A stretch of DNA of 64,000 nt from Haloactinopolyspora alba (lineage in GTDB: Bacteria > Actinomycetota > Actinomycetes > Jiangellales > Jiangellaceae), in the NCBI RefSeq assembly GCF_003014555.1, contig NZ_PYGE01000015.1, positions 62,001 to 126,000 on the forward strand, given 5' to 3'. Below, one piece after another: positions 17,364 to 26,441 of this stretch; the stretch's first letter is position 1, and every line of letters starts with the position of its first letter. The notes below the pieces were generated by a model. That model was given only the letters and a program-made list of their open reading frames with translations, did not search any database and had not been told where the DNA came from. The translations under genes and the position numbers were made by a program.

Positions 17364-17867
17364 GTGAGCGAAGTGGTCGACGGACGACGGCGGCGCCTGC
17401 TCGTCGCAGCCGCGGCCGTCCCGCTGGCCGGCGCCGTCCCGGCGGCCTGCGGCGCCGATTCGGCGGCCAAGACGGCTCCGGGCTCGCGCGCCCGCCTCGA
17501 CGCCGACGTCAAGGTCCGTTGGCGGGCGGTGCGTGCCGAACGCGTCCTGCTGAGGCTGCACCGCGCGACGGTCGAGTCGCACCCGGACCTGGCCGACACG
17601 CTTGCGCCGCTGACCGCTCGGCACGAAGAGCACCTCGCGACCCTCGAGTCCGGTGGCCCGCTCCCCTACGGCACGACGGGGCTGCCCGCGGCCGACGTCC
17701 CCGGCGACGCGGCAGCGGCCCTGGACGCGGTCGTCGAGGCCGAGGCCGCCGCGGGCCGCGCACGCGTGCAGGACTGCGCGGCCGCCACCGGACCCCGGCT
17801 GGCGGCACTGCTGGCCTCGGTCGCCGCCTGCGAGAGCGGGCACGCCGCCGTCCTGGAATCGGGGTGA
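17364..17867 (+). CDS. Predicted lipoprotein of unknown function, paired with DUF4439
   Basis: 167 aa from the GTG at 17364. The N-terminus is a bacterial lipoprotein signal: basic RRRR, a hydrophobic AAAVPLAG stretch, then the lipobox PAAC near residue 30. The mature part is entirely helical and alanine-rich (ALDAVVEAEAAAGRARVQDCAAATGPRLAALLASVAACESGHAAVL), which suggests a ferritin-like or four-helix bundle related in style to the next gene. No metal-ligand pattern is certain. It starts a rightward three-gene unit with only 7 bp before the DUF4439 gene. Confidence 0.75.
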   Translation: MSEVVDGRRRRLLVAAAAVPLAGAVPAACGADSAAKTAPGSRARLDADVKVRWRAVRAERVLLRLHRATVESHPDLADTLAPLTARHEEHLATLESGGPLPYGTTGLPAADVPGDAAAALDAVVEAEAAAGRARVQDCAAATGPRLAALLASVAACESGHAAVLESG

Positions 17868-17874
17868 TCACCGC

Positions 17875-18312
17875 GTGAGCGACGCGCAAGCAGCACTGAC
17901 CGCCGCCCAGGCGGTGCTCGCCGGCGAACACGCCTGCGTCTACGGCTACGGCGTCGTCGGCGCGCACCTGCCGGACGACCACGACGCCGCCCGTGCCGCG
18001 CTCCGGTCGCACCGTGCCCGCCGCGACACGCTGACTCGCCTGGTCCGCGAGGCCGGCGCCCAGCCGGTCGTGGCCGAGCCCGCCTACACCCTCCCCGCGC
18101 CGGTCACCGACGAGTCCGGCGCGGTCCGGCTGGCCACCGTGCTGGAACGCCGGCTCGCCACGCTGTACGCCGACCTCGCCGGCGCCGCGGACACCCCGCA
18201 GCTGCGCCGGTTCGCCGCGCAGGGCCTCGTCGCCGCGCACCGCGACGCGCTGCGGTCCTGGAACGGCGAGGCCGTCGCGTTCCCGGGGCTCGGTGACCGG
18301 GCCGGCGCATGA
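17875..18312 (+). CDS. DUF4439 ferritin-like domain protein
   Basis: 145 aa from the GTG at 17875. Four-helix ferritin-like pattern: AVLAGEHACVYGYGVVGAHL (first helix with E and H), RSHRARRDTLTRLV (second), LATVLERRLATLYADLAGAA (third) and AAQGLVAAHRDALRSW (fourth). DUF4439 genes are known neighbours of rimP in actinobacteria; no reaction is established. Possible E/H ligands are visible but a full di-iron set is not certain. The stop shares ATGA with the following kinase gene. Confidence 0.85.
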   Translation: MSDAQAALTAAQAVLAGEHACVYGYGVVGAHLPDDHDAARAALRSHRARRDTLTRLVREAGAQPVVAEPAYTLPAPVTDESGAVRLATVLERRLATLYADLAGAADTPQLRRFAAQGLVAAHRDALRSWNGEAVAFPGLGDRAGA

Positions 18313-19238
18313 TCACCGTTCCGGACGGCCTGCGCCGCTCTGCCGTCGACTTCTTCGGCACGAGCGGCGCCCGCTGGGCCGACTCGCTGCCCGGACTGGT
18401 CACCGAGTACCTCCGGCAGTGGGACCTGCGCCTCGACCTGCCGCCGTCCGGACAGCCGTGGCACGGCATGGTGGGCGTCGTCGTGCCGGTGCGCACCGCC
18501 GCGGGCGAGCCGGCGGTGCTGAAGATCTCTCCGGCCGACCGGGAGAACGAGCACGAGCACACCGCGCTGGCCGTGTGGGACGGTTCCGGTGCGGTCCGTC
18601 TGCTCGAGGCCGACCCGCCACGCCGGGCGATGCTGCTGGAGCGGCTGGACGGCGACCACGACCTCACCGGTGTCCCGGTCGACGAGGCCGTCCCGGTGCT
18701 GGCCGACCTGCTGAACCGGCTGGCGGTGCCGGCGCCCGCCGCCCTCGGCACCGTCGCCGCCGAAGCCGAGCGCTGGGTCGACGAGCTGCCCCGGCGCTGG
18801 CGCGAACTCGGCCGCCCGGCGCCGGACCAGCTGCTCGAGCGCGCCGTCGACACGGCCCGCCGGCTCGGGCCCGAGTCCGGTGACCGGCTCGTCCACACCG
18901 ACCTGCACTACGAGAACGTCCTCGCCGCACCCGCGCACGTCGCGGCGGCGGGGCGCGGCGACTGGCTGGCCATCGACCCGAAACCGCTCGCCGGCGACCG
19001 CGAGTTCGCCGTCGTTCCGATGCTGTGGAACCGGCTGGACGACCTCGACGGCCCCGACCGCGCCGCGGCGCTGCGCCGGCGGATGCGAGTCATCGCCGAC
19101 GCCGCGGGCCTCGACCACGACCGGGTGCGCGAGTGGTCCATCGCGCGCGAGGTGCAGAACATCGTCTGGTACGCCGAGGACGGGATGGACGACGACCGTC
19201 GCCGTTCCGCCTGGGTGGCGCAGAGCCTCGCCGGCTAG
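18309..19238 (+). CDS. Aminoglycoside phosphotransferase (APH)-fold kinase
   Basis: 309 aa. The APH/choline-kinase signature is present: [11 protein letters not shown] (Brenner motif HxDxxxxN) near residue 198 and [14 protein letters not shown] for the Mg-binding Asp. An N-terminal lobe ([11 protein letters not shown] nucleotide-binding lysine region) precedes it. Proteins of this type phosphorylate antibiotics, sugars or other small alcohols; the substrate cannot be told from sequence. It overlaps the DUF4439 gene by 4 bp. Its stop codon lies in a CTAG that also supplies the stop of the convergent transhydrogenase gene. Confidence 0.85.
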   Translation: MITVPDGLRRSAVDFFGTSGARWADSLPGLVTEYLRQWDLRLDLPPSGQPWHGMVGVVVPVRTAAGEPAVLKISPADRENEHEHTALAVWDGSGAVRLLEADPPRRAMLLERLDGDHDLTGVPVDEAVPVLADLLNRLAVPAPAALGTVAAEAERWVDELPRRWRELGRPAPDQLLERAVDTARRLGPESGDRLVHTDLHYENVLAAPAHVAAAGRGDWLAIDPKPLAGDREFAVVPMLWNRLDDLDGPDRAAALRRRMRVIADAAGLDHDRVREWSIAREVQNIVWYAEDGMDDDRRRSAWVAQSLAG

Positions 19239-20647
19239 AGGTCGAACCGTTCCAGCTCGCGGAGCTTGTTCGTGACGTCCAGCGCGGCGACCTTGTACGC
19301 CTCCGACAGGGTCGGATAGTTCAGCACCGTGTCGACGAGGTAGTCGACGGTGCCGCCGCACCCCATCACCGCCTGGCCGATGTGCAGCAGGTCCGCGGCG
19401 TTCGTGCCGAAGACGTGCACGCCGAGGATGTGCCGGGTGGACGGCGACACCAGCAGCTTGAGCATGCCGTACGAGTCGCCGACTATCTGCCCGCGTGCCA
19501 GCTCGCGGTAGCGGGCGATGCCGGCTTCGTACGGCACGGCGGCCTCGGTCAGCTCCACCTCGGTGCGCCCGCAGTAGGAGATCTCCGGGATCGTGTAGAT
19601 GCCGATGGGCTGGATGTCGTGCAGCTCGTTCGCCGGCTCCCCGAACGCGTGCTGCGCCGCCAGGCGGCCCTGGTCCATGCTGGTGGCCGCGAGCGCCGGG
19701 AAACCGATGACGTCGCCGACGGCGAAGATGTGCGGCACGGACGTGCGGTACTGCCCGTCCACGGAGATGCGCCCGCGCGCGTCCGCCGTCAGCCCGGCGG
19801 CCTCGAGGTCCAGCTCGTCGGTCATCCCCTGCCGGCCGGCCGAGTACATGACGGTCTCGGCCGGGATGCGTTTGCCGCTGGCGAGCGTCGTCACCGTGCT
19901 CTGCCGGCCGATCTCCACCTTCTCGACCTCTTCACCGAACCGGAACGCGACCGAGAGGTCGCGCAGGTGGAACTTCAGCGACTCGACCACCTCCGGGTCG
20001 CAGAACTCCAGCATCCGCTCACGGCGCTCGACGACGGTGACGCGTGTGCCCAGGGCGGCGAACATCGACGCGTACTCGATGCCGACGACACCCGCGCCGA
20101 CCACGACCATCGAGTCCGGGATCCGCTCCAGGGACAGGATGCCATCGGAGTCGACCACCCGGCCGTCGTCGAACTCGACGTGCGGCGGCCGCGCCGGCCG
20201 GGTGCCGGTCCCGATGACGATGTTGGCCGCGCTCAGCTGGCGCCGCTCCCCCGACCCCTCGACGACGACGGTGTGCGGCCCGGTGAACCGTGCGGTGCCG
20301 ACGACGAGGTCGACGTGGTTGCGGAACAGCTGCGAGCGCACCACCTCGACCTCACGGCCGACGACGTGCTGTGTGCGCGCCAGCAGGTCCTGGACGGTGA
20401 TGTCGTGCTTGACCCGGTAGGACTGCCCGTACAGCTCCTTCATCGACAGCCCGGTCAGGTAGATCACCGCTTCGCGCAGCGTCTTCGACGGGATCGTCCC
20501 GGTGTTCACGCAGACGCCGCCGATCATGTCCCGCCGGTCGACGACCGCGACGCGGTGGCCGAGCTTCGCGGCGGCGATGGCCGCCTTCTGCCCGCCCGGT
20601 CCCGATCCGATGACGAGCAGGTCGTAGTCGTACTCCGGGTCGTCCAC
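19235..20647 (-). CDS. sthA: Soluble pyridine nucleotide transhydrogenase (Si-specific NAD(P)+ transhydrogenase)
   Basis: 470 aa flavoprotein that moves hydride between NADPH and NAD+. FAD-binding [17 protein letters not shown] at the N-terminus, a second nucleotide-binding [17 protein letters not shown] near residue 180, the second FAD motif [10 protein letters not shown] near 305, then the dimerisation domain. The disulfide pair of glutathione and lipoamide reductases is absent: the region reads [18 protein letters not shown] with only one cysteine, which separates SthA from those enzymes. The GTG at 20647 has GAGGAGGG upstream and places the FAD motif normally; an extension to 20761 has no support. 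It converges tail-to-tail with the APH gene. Confidence 0.93.
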   Translation of the reverse strand: MDDPEYDYDLLVIGSGPGGQKAAIAAAKLGHRVAVVDRRDMIGGVCVNTGTIPSKTLREAVIYLTGLSMKELYGQSYRVKHDITVQDLLARTQHVVGREVEVVRSQLFRNHVDLVVGTARFTGPHTVVVEGSGERRQLSAANIVIGTGTRPARPPHVEFDDGRVVDSDGILSLERIPDSMVVVGAGVVGIEYASMFAALGTRVTVVERRERMLEFCDPEVVESLKFHLRDLSVAFRFGEEVEKVEIGRQSTVTTLASGKRIPAETVMYSAGRQGMTDELDLEAAGLTADARGRISVDGQYRTSVPHIFAVGDVIGFPALAATSMDQGRLAAQHAFGEPANELHDIQPIGIYTIPEISYCGRTEVELTEAAVPYEAGIARYRELARGQIVGDSYGMLKLLVSPSTRHILGVHVFGTNAADLLHIGQAVMGCGGTVDYLVDTVLNYPTLSEAYKVAALDVTNKLRELERFDL

Positions 20648-20798
20648 GCGAGCCCTCCTCCGGCGTCGGTCGGTCACGTCCAAGCATGACGGCGCAGGCG
20701 CCTGGTGGCCAACTTCCGGAAACTCGCCTGTGCGGATGGCTGCTGGTGATCTCGTCGGCACACGACGGGCCGGCGCCGGTGCTGACCCGATGACGGTG

Positions 20799-20892
20799 GG
20801 GACCTGAACACACCTCGATGAGAAAACTGACGGATGGGGCCGCTTCGTGTCGCGGACGCGTCGCTGTTCTCACCGAGGTGCGTTCAGGTCCC
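20799..20892. repeat. 26-bp inverted repeat (24/26) at the broken VOC gene
   Basis: Arms at 20799-20824 and 20867-20892 are reverse complements with two mismatches, separated by 42 bp. The right arm covers the last residues of the VOC remnant and its stop; the left arm lies toward sthA. It could fold into a very stable hairpin. It may be a rearrangement scar, a small mobile-element remnant, or a terminator for the leftward VOC/AraC transcript. Confidence 0.7.
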
Positions 20893-21043
20893 TGACGATT
20901 TCGGCGCCGGCCGTCACGGCGCGGGCGTGATGCGCGTCGGCGTCGTCGACGGCCACGTACACGTTGACCGGGGCCAGGTCGGACATCGGGTCGCCCACGC
21001 CGAGAGTGCCGATCATGACGACGCCGGTGCCGTAGCCGATAGC
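20870..21043 (-). pseudogene. Truncated VOC/glyoxalase-family gene
   Basis: The minus-strand frame reads GTGVVMIGTLGVGDPMSD, then APVNVYVAVDDADAHHARAV and TAGAEIVRDLN before diverging and stopping. This is the middle of a standard VOC (glyoxalase/bleomycin-resistance fold) protein. The usual continuation (about 30 residues of the type YGSREF-ARDPEGN-WSFGTY) and most of the N-terminal half are missing. It lies directly after an AraC-type regulator, a common pairing in actinobacteria where both are intact. The break coincides with the 26-bp inverted repeat. It is most likely non-functional. Confidence 0.7.
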
Positions 21044-21116
21044 GAAGCAACGGGTAGAACGTCGGAGCGTCAGCGATACGGGCAGGTGAGGAAGGCGGGG
21101 CGCGGCGGTCTTGTAC

Positions 21117-22004
21117 TTATGTGACCTCGATCTCGTCGGGCCGGAACGTGCTGGGGAGTCCTCGCTCGACGCGCAGTTCGGTGGGGGTGCACCCGGCCAT
21201 CGACCGGAACTCGCGTACCAGGTGGCTGTGGTCGGCGTACCCGGTGTCGGCGGCGACGTCGCTGATCGAGCGGGCGGAGCCGAGCAGGCGCACCGCCCGG
21301 TCGAACCGCAGCACCCGGGCGCTCGCCTTCGGCCCGAGTCCCGCGTGCCGGCGGAAGCGCTGGACGAAGTGCCGCCTGCTGCACCCGATGTCGTCGACGA
21401 GCGCTCCGACCGGGACGAGCCCGCCCGTCGCCACCAGTCGCCGCCAGGCCCAGCCGACCGCGTCGTCGACGGCCGGCGCCCGCTCACGGCGCCGCAGCAG
21501 CGCCGCGTCGACCAGCTCGAACCGCGCCGGCCAGTCCGGCGCCGCGGCCAGCTGCTCGACCAGCCGGTCCGCCGGTGCGCCGAGCACGCTGTGCAGGTCC
21601 AGCACCCCCGAGCACAGCTCGGCGCCGGCCAGTCCCAGCAGCCGGTAGGCGCCCAACGGGGTGAGGTCGATCTGGACACCGCGCTGCCGCCCGACGTACT
21701 CGGTCACCGCGTGGCCGTCGGAGAATCCCGCCACGAAAGACGTCAGCGGCTGCGGGCTGAACCTCCCGGCGCCGTCCACGACCTCGATGGTGTCGCCGAA
21801 GCTGACGATGACCGGCACGCGCGGCGCCGGCACCTCTCGCCTGCGCATCGGCGCGACCGCGTGCTCGGCGTAGCCGGTGTAGCCGACGACGTCGTCGCTC
21901 AGCGCCGGGTGCGGCAGGCAGCGCGCGAACGCCCACGACACGTCGTCCGCCTCGTGCCGCTGCGCCGTGACCACGCGCTGGCCCACACGACGATTCTCGC
22001 GCAC
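21117..22004 (-). CDS. AraC family transcriptional regulator
   Basis: 295 aa. The N-terminal ligand-type region (residues 20-170) is of the DUF6597-like kind: VGYTGYAEHAVAPMRRREVPAPRVPVIVSFGD and FVAGFSDGHAVTEYVGRQRGVQIDLTPLGAYRLLG. The C-terminal double HTH (about 185-285) has DDIGCSRRHFVQRFRRHAGLGPKASARVLRFDRAV and SDVAADTGYADHSHLVREFRSMAGCTPTELR. The first possible start is a GTG at 22004; a GTG at 21986 is equally plausible because no good ribosome site is visible. The downstream partner VOC gene is broken, so its target may now be only itself. Confidence 0.9.
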   Translation of the reverse strand: MRENRRVGQRVVTAQRHEADDVSWAFARCLPHPALSDDVVGYTGYAEHAVAPMRRREVPAPRVPVIVSFGDTIEVVDGAGRFSPQPLTSFVAGFSDGHAVTEYVGRQRGVQIDLTPLGAYRLLGLAGAELCSGVLDLHSVLGAPADRLVEQLAAAPDWPARFELVDAALLRRRERAPAVDDAVGWAWRRLVATGGLVPVGALVDDIGCSRRHFVQRFRRHAGLGPKASARVLRFDRAVRLLGSARSISDVAADTGYADHSHLVREFRSMAGCTPTELRVERGLPSTFRPDEIEVT

Positions 22005-22022
22005 GCCGCGGGGCGCGGCCAG

Positions 22023-23786
22023 CTACGAGGCCGTGACGAGCTCGCGCAGATGCTCGGCGGCGTCGGCGACGGCGACCTCGTGCCGCTCGCCGCTGCGCCG
22101 GTCCTTCACCTCGACGACGCCGTCGGCCAGCCCGCGGCCGACCACCACGATCGTCGGCACCCCCACCAGTTCGGAGTCCTTGAACTTCACGCCCGGGCTG
22201 ACGCCGCGGCGATCGTCGTAGATCACCCGCACGCCGGCGGTGTCCAGTTCGCCGGCCAGCGACTCGGCGGCGTCGAACACCGCGTCGTCCTTGCCCGTCG
22301 CCACCAGGTGCACGTCGGCGGGAGCCACCTCGCGCGGCCAGACGATGCCGGCGTCATCGTGCGAGTTCTCCACGATCGCCGCGACGGCACGCGACACGCC
22401 GACGCCGTACGAGCCCATGGTCACCGTGACCAGCTTGCCGTTCTCGTCGAGCACCTGCAGGCCCAGTGCCTCGGAGTACTTGCGGCCCAGCTGGAAGATG
22501 TGGCCCATCTCGATGCCGCGGGCGGTCTCGAGCGGGCCGGAGCCGTCCGGAGCCGGGTCGCCGTCGCGCACCTCGGCGGCCTCGATGGTGCCGTCGGGGG
22601 TGAAGTCGCGACCGCAGACGAGGTCGACGACGTGCTTGCCGTGCCGGTCGGCGCCGGTCACCCAGCGGGTGCCGTCGACGACCCTGGGGTCGACGAGGAA
22701 CCGGATGCCCGACGTGTTCTTCTCGCCCAGCACGCCGGGGCCGATGTAGCCCTTGGCCAGGCTGGGGTGTGCGGCGAAGTCCGCCTCGGTGAACGGTTCG
22801 AGCACCGCCGGGTCCACCTGCGCGCCGAGGCGCTTCTCGTCCACCTCGCGATCGCCGGGGACGCCGACGGCCAGCGGCTCCCGGGTGCCGTCCGGGTGGT
22901 GCAGGATGACCAGCACGTTCTTCAACGTGTCGGCGGCCGTCCACGGGCGGTCCTGCCGCGGGAAGCGCGCGTTCAGGTCGTCGACCAGCGTCTCGATGGT
23001 CGGCGTGTCCGGCGTGTCCTCCACGTGCGCGGCCGGCGCGTCCTCGTACGGCAGCGGCGCGGGCGCCGGCGTGCGCACGGCCTCGACGTTGGCCGCGTAC
23101 CCGCCCGGCGAGCGGACGTAGGTGTCCTCGCCGCTCTCGGCGATGGCCAGGAACTCCTCGCTGGCCGAGCCGCCCATGGCGCCCGACATCGCGGCGACGA
23201 CGACGTAGTCGAGACCCAGCCGGTCGAAGATCCTGATGTAGGCGCCGCGGTGTGCCTCGTACGAGCGCATGAACGCCTCGTCGGACACGTCGAACGAGTA
23301 CGAGTCCTTCATCACGAACTCGCGCCCGCGCAGGATGCCCGCGCGGGGCCGGGCCTCGTCGCGGTACTTCGTCTGGATCTGGTACAGCGACAGCGGCAGG
23401 TCCTTGTAGGACGAGTAGAGGTCCTTCACCAGGAGCGTGAACATCTCCTCGTGCGTCGGCCCCAGCATGTAGTCGCCGCCCTTGCGGTCGACGACGCGGA
23501 ACAGGGTGTCGCCGTACTCCTCCCACCGGTTGGTCGCCTCGTAGGGCTCACGCGGCAGCAGCGCCGGGAAGTGCACCTCCTGCGCGCCGATCGCGTTCAT
23601 CTCCTCGCGGACGATCGCCTCGACGTTGCGCAGCACCATGTAACCCAGCGGCAGCCAGGAGTAGATGCCGGGCGCGGCACGCCGGACGTAGCCGGCCCGC
23701 ACCAGCAGCTTGTGGCTGGCGACCTCGGCGTCGACCGGGTCTTCGCGCAGCGTTCGGAGGAACAGCGTCGACATGCGCAGGACCAC
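22023..23786 (-). CDS. proS: Prolyl-tRNA synthetase
   Basis: About 587 aa, the bacterial long form with an inserted editing domain. It charges tRNA-Pro. Class II features: [32 protein letters not shown] at the N-terminus, motif 2 [18 protein letters not shown], the editing insertion around residues 230-400, motif 3 [18 protein letters not shown], and the C-terminal anticodon-binding domain. The GTG at 23786 is chosen for GGAG 5 bp upstream; an ATG at 23822 would add 12 residues and the ATG at 23774 would remove 4. It is the only aminoacyl-tRNA synthetase in the window. Confidence 0.96.
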   Translation of the reverse strand: MVLRMSTLFLRTLREDPVDAEVASHKLLVRAGYVRRAAPGIYSWLPLGYMVLRNVEAIVREEMNAIGAQEVHFPALLPREPYEATNRWEEYGDTLFRVVDRKGGDYMLGPTHEEMFTLLVKDLYSSYKDLPLSLYQIQTKYRDEARPRAGILRGREFVMKDSYSFDVSDEAFMRSYEAHRGAYIRIFDRLGLDYVVVAAMSGAMGGSASEEFLAIAESGEDTYVRSPGGYAANVEAVRTPAPAPLPYEDAPAAHVEDTPDTPTIETLVDDLNARFPRQDRPWTAADTLKNVLVILHHPDGTREPLAVGVPGDREVDEKRLGAQVDPAVLEPFTEADFAAHPSLAKGYIGPGVLGEKNTSGIRFLVDPRVVDGTRWVTGADRHGKHVVDLVCGRDFTPDGTIEAAEVRDGDPAPDGSGPLETARGIEMGHIFQLGRKYSEALGLQVLDENGKLVTVTMGSYGVGVSRAVAAIVENSHDDAGIVWPREVAPADVHLVATGKDDAVFDAAESLAGELDTAGVRVIYDDRRGVSPGVKFKDSELVGVPTIVVVGRGLADGVVEVKDRRSGERHEVAVADAAEHLRELVTAS

Positions 23787-23874
23787 GGGCACTCCAGTGA
23801 ATCTCGGGTCGGTCGGTTCCATGGCCGGAACCAGGGCGGGACGCGGACGAGAATAGCCCCCGCGCCGCCGGTGA

Positions 23875-24321
23875 CGAATCCGGATTCCATCATGGGGCGT
23901 CCAGCTGGTCGTCGCCGAGGACGGGAGCGACGTCGCCGCCACCCTGTGGGACGGCTGTGATGCCGCGGTGTCGAGCCGCCTCGCCTACCCCGAGGTTCGC
24001 ACCGCGCTGGCCGCCGCCCGAGCAGTGGAGCTGACCGACGTCGTCACCGTTCGCAGTGGCCAACTCGCGGCCCGGCACTCCCTGCGCGGCGCCGACGCGG
24101 TCCACGTGGCCAGTCTGCTCGCGATCGGCGCGAGCAGCACCCTGTTCGCCGTGTGGGACCAGCGGCTGCGGGCGGGGGCGCAGGCGGCCGGCGTGCCGCT
24201 GGCGCCCATGCAACAGGGCGGGCGTGGGTCTCGTTCACCTCGCACCGATCATGCGCAGGCCGTCCCCGTCGCCCCCGAGGTCGTCCACGATGTCACGCGT
24301 GCGCCGCAGCGCCTCCCGTAG
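23875..24321 (+). pseudogene. Decayed PIN-domain toxin (VapC-type) gene
   Basis: The frame, open from 23875 but without a sensible start, reads [20 protein letters not shown], then [18 protein letters not shown], then directly AVELTDVVTVRSGQLAARHS, then LRGADAVHVASLLAIG and LFAVWDQRLRAGAQAAGVPL. This is a VapC-type PIN ribonuclease. The N-terminal strand with the first catalytic aspartate is gone, about 25 residues between the second helix and VELTD are missing, and the end runs on past the family terminus into the CapA gene. The acidic residues of the middle and C-terminal part (GADAVH, VWDQRL) remain. No antitoxin gene is left upstream, where proS starts. Confidence 0.75.
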
Positions 24322-25458
24322 GCGTGCGGCTCCGGCGGTGCCGGCGTCTCCGCTCGCCAGCGCCGCGGGCACGTCCAGGACCTCGACCGGTGGCTCGTAG
24401 GTCTGGTACAGCGGCTGGTACCGCGCCGCGCTGACCGAGAACCGGCCGGAACGGACGTTCTCGGTGAACCGGAACCGGGTGAGCAGGCCCTCGGACTTCG
24501 GCCCCGTCGGCTCGGCATGGTTGGCCATCAGGTTGCCCATGCCGTACACGACCCATTCGCCGTCGATGCGCTGCATCGGCTGCACGACGTGCGCGTGGTG
24601 ACCCAGCAGCAGGTCGATGTCCGGCGACCGGATCAGCTGGGGCGCCAGCGTGCGCTGGAGCTCGCTCGGCTCGTGCACGTACTCGTCGCCCCAGTGCAGC
24701 GCCGCCACGACGACGTCGGCGCCGGCAGCGCGGGCGGCGCGAGCGTCCTCGGCGATCGCCGGCCGGTCGATCTCGTTGCTGCGCCAGGTCTCGCCACCGG
24801 GGTACGGGATGCCGTTGAACCCGAACGTGTACGACAGCAGGGCCACCCGCACCGGCTCGCCGTCGGTGGCGACCTCCAGCATCGTGGTCCGTTCCGCCTC
24901 CTCGGGCGTGCGTGCGGAGCCCGCATGCGCCAGGCCCGCCGCGTCGAGCGTGTCCAGCGTCCGTTCGACCCCCTCCGCGCCCTGGTCGAACGTGTGGTTG
25001 GAGGCGGTGGTGCACGCGTCGTAGCCCGTCTCGGCGAGACCGGACGCGACCTGCGGCGGTCCGGCGAACTTGGGGTACCCCTCGTACGGTCCGCCTTTCG
25101 GCGCCAACGGCACCTCGAGATGACAGATCGCCACGTCGGCGCCGCGGATCAGCGGCTCGATGTTCGCCAGCTGCGGCGCGAAGTTCATCGCCGCTCCCCC
25201 GCCCGCGTCCCGCCGGGCCTGTACCCACAACCGCTCGTGCAGCAGGACGTCACCGGTCGCGGCGAGGGTGAACGTGCGTGGCTTGGCCACCGGGGCGTGG
25301 GCGAGCTTCGGACCGGACGGCTCCGGCGTCGCCGGTTCGGAGGCCGACGGCGCGGGCTGCGACGACGCGCCGCCGCCGTCGTCGGTGGTGCACCCCGGCA
25401 GTGCCGCCGCGACGATCGCGACGACGAGGACGCGGCGTGCTCGCGCGGCGCTGATCAT
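24235..25458 (-). CDS. CapA-family lipoprotein (poly-gamma-glutamate-capsule-type metallophosphatase fold)
   Basis: 407 aa. Start ATG at 25458 opens a lipoprotein signal (RARRVLVVAIVAAALPGC, lipobox LPGC), then a Ser/Pro/Gly-rich linker of about 40 residues. The CapA/PgsA domain follows: ATGDVLLHERLW, DVAICHLEVPLA, TTASNHTFDQGAEGVERTLD, ALHWGDEYVHEPSELQR and LLLGHHAHVVQPMQRI. These are the metal-site motifs of the calcineurin-like CapA family. No capB or capC neighbour is present, so it is unlikely to make polyglutamate; CapA-only proteins are widespread in actinobacteria with unknown cell-envelope roles. Its 3' end overlaps the VapC remnant. Confidence 0.9.
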   Translation of the reverse strand: MISAARARRVLVVAIVAAALPGCTTDDGGGASSQPAPSASEPATPEPSGPKLAHAPVAKPRTFTLAATGDVLLHERLWVQARRDAGGGAAMNFAPQLANIEPLIRGADVAICHLEVPLAPKGGPYEGYPKFAGPPQVASGLAETGYDACTTASNHTFDQGAEGVERTLDTLDAAGLAHAGSARTPEEAERTTMLEVATDGEPVRVALLSYTFGFNGIPYPGGETWRSNEIDRPAIAEDARAARAAGADVVVAALHWGDEYVHEPSELQRTLAPQLIRSPDIDLLLGHHAHVVQPMQRIDGEWVVYGMGNLMANHAEPTGPKSEGLLTRFRFTENVRSGRFSVSAARYQPLYQTYEPPVEVLDVPAALASGDAGTAGAARLREALRRTRDIVDDLGGDGDGLRMIGAR

Positions 25459-25513
25459 CGCGCCCCAGTCTGCGCGCCGGGCGGACCCGGACGCCACCCG
25501 CGTCCGTCCCCGA

Positions 25514-26359
25514 TCAGAACATGACGGTGGCGAAACAGCCGACCTCGGTGAACCCCACCCGCCGGTACGCCTCGCGCGCGGCGACGTTGTAGTCGTTGAC
25601 GTACAGCGTCACGGCCGGCGCGATGTCGCGCAACGCGTGCACCGCGACGGCGGCCATCCCGCCGACCGACAACCGCTCGCCGCGCCGCTCCGGCCGGACC
25701 CACACGCCCTGCACCTGGCACGCGCGTGGCGTCACGGCGCCGACCTCCGCCTTGAACACGATCCGGCCGTCGTCGAAACGGGCGAAGGCGCGGCCGGCGC
25801 GGACCAGTTCGGTCAGCCGCGCCCGGTAGTAGGCGCCGCCGTCGTTCCGCGTGGGAGAGACACCGACCTCCTCGGTGAACATCGCCACCGCGGCCGGGAC
25901 CAGCACGTCGATCTCGTCGGGACGCACCCGGCGCACCTTCGGGTCCGGCACCTCCGGCGGTGCCGCGTCCAGCCGCATGACCGGCTGGCGCGCCCGGACC
26001 TCACGCGCGGGCCCCCACTCCGGGCGCAGCAGGTCCCACATCGCCAGCACCGCTCCGGCCGGTCCCACGATGGACGAGCACCGTCGGCCACGCCGCGCCG
26101 CCAGGTCGGCGAACATCCGCACGGCCGCCGGATCGGCGGCGACCGGTACGAGGTTCGCGCCGGAGTAGCACAGCGACCGCAGCTCGCCGTCGTCGTAGTA
26201 TCCCCACAGCTCACCGCCGAGCCTCGACGGGACCAGCCCGGAGGCGTGCACCCGGGAGGCCACGAAGACGTCCAGGCACGGCGCGCGATCCAGCACGCGC
26301 TGCACGTCGTCCAGATCGGCGGGACCCAGTGTTCGTACCGCCGTCGACGTACCCAGCAT
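25514..26359 (-). CDS. GNAT acetyltransferase with N-terminal DUF4081 domain
   Basis: 281 aa. Residues 1-140 match the DUF4081 region found ahead of a GNAT domain in actinobacteria (VLDRAPCLDVFVASRVHASGLVPSRLGGELWGYYDDG). The C-terminal half is GNAT: CQVQGVWVRPERRGERLSVGGMAAVAVHAL (acetyl-CoA loop) and LYVNDYNVAAREAYRRVGF (motif B). The ATG at 26359 has GGGAGG 7 bp upstream. It lies 82 bp after the ispG stop in the same direction, the same relative order seen in many actinobacteria (dxr-rseP-ispG-GNAT-proS). The substrate is unknown. Confidence 0.92.
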   Translation of the reverse strand: MLGTSTAVRTLGPADLDDVQRVLDRAPCLDVFVASRVHASGLVPSRLGGELWGYYDDGELRSLCYSGANLVPVAADPAAVRMFADLAARRGRRCSSIVGPAGAVLAMWDLLRPEWGPAREVRARQPVMRLDAAPPEVPDPKVRRVRPDEIDVLVPAAVAMFTEEVGVSPTRNDGGAYYRARLTELVRAGRAFARFDDGRIVFKAEVGAVTPRACQVQGVWVRPERRGERLSVGGMAAVAVHALRDIAPAVTLYVNDYNVAAREAYRRVGFTEVGCFATVMF

Positions 26360-26441
26360 CGCGGGACCTCCCACACCCCGAGGGCACGGCACGCGCCCTG
26401 CGACAAGTGAAGCAGCCCCCCGGTGTTCTGTCAGTCAGCGG

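Noticed and set aside
20834-21124. Small plus-strand frame opposite the VOC remnant
   Set aside because: No ribosome site, no domain, and the opposite strand gives a recognisable VOC segment.
24235-25458. Polyglutamate capsule synthesis locus
   Set aside because: Only a CapA-like protein is present; no CapB or CapC partner lies nearby, so a capsule locus is not supported.
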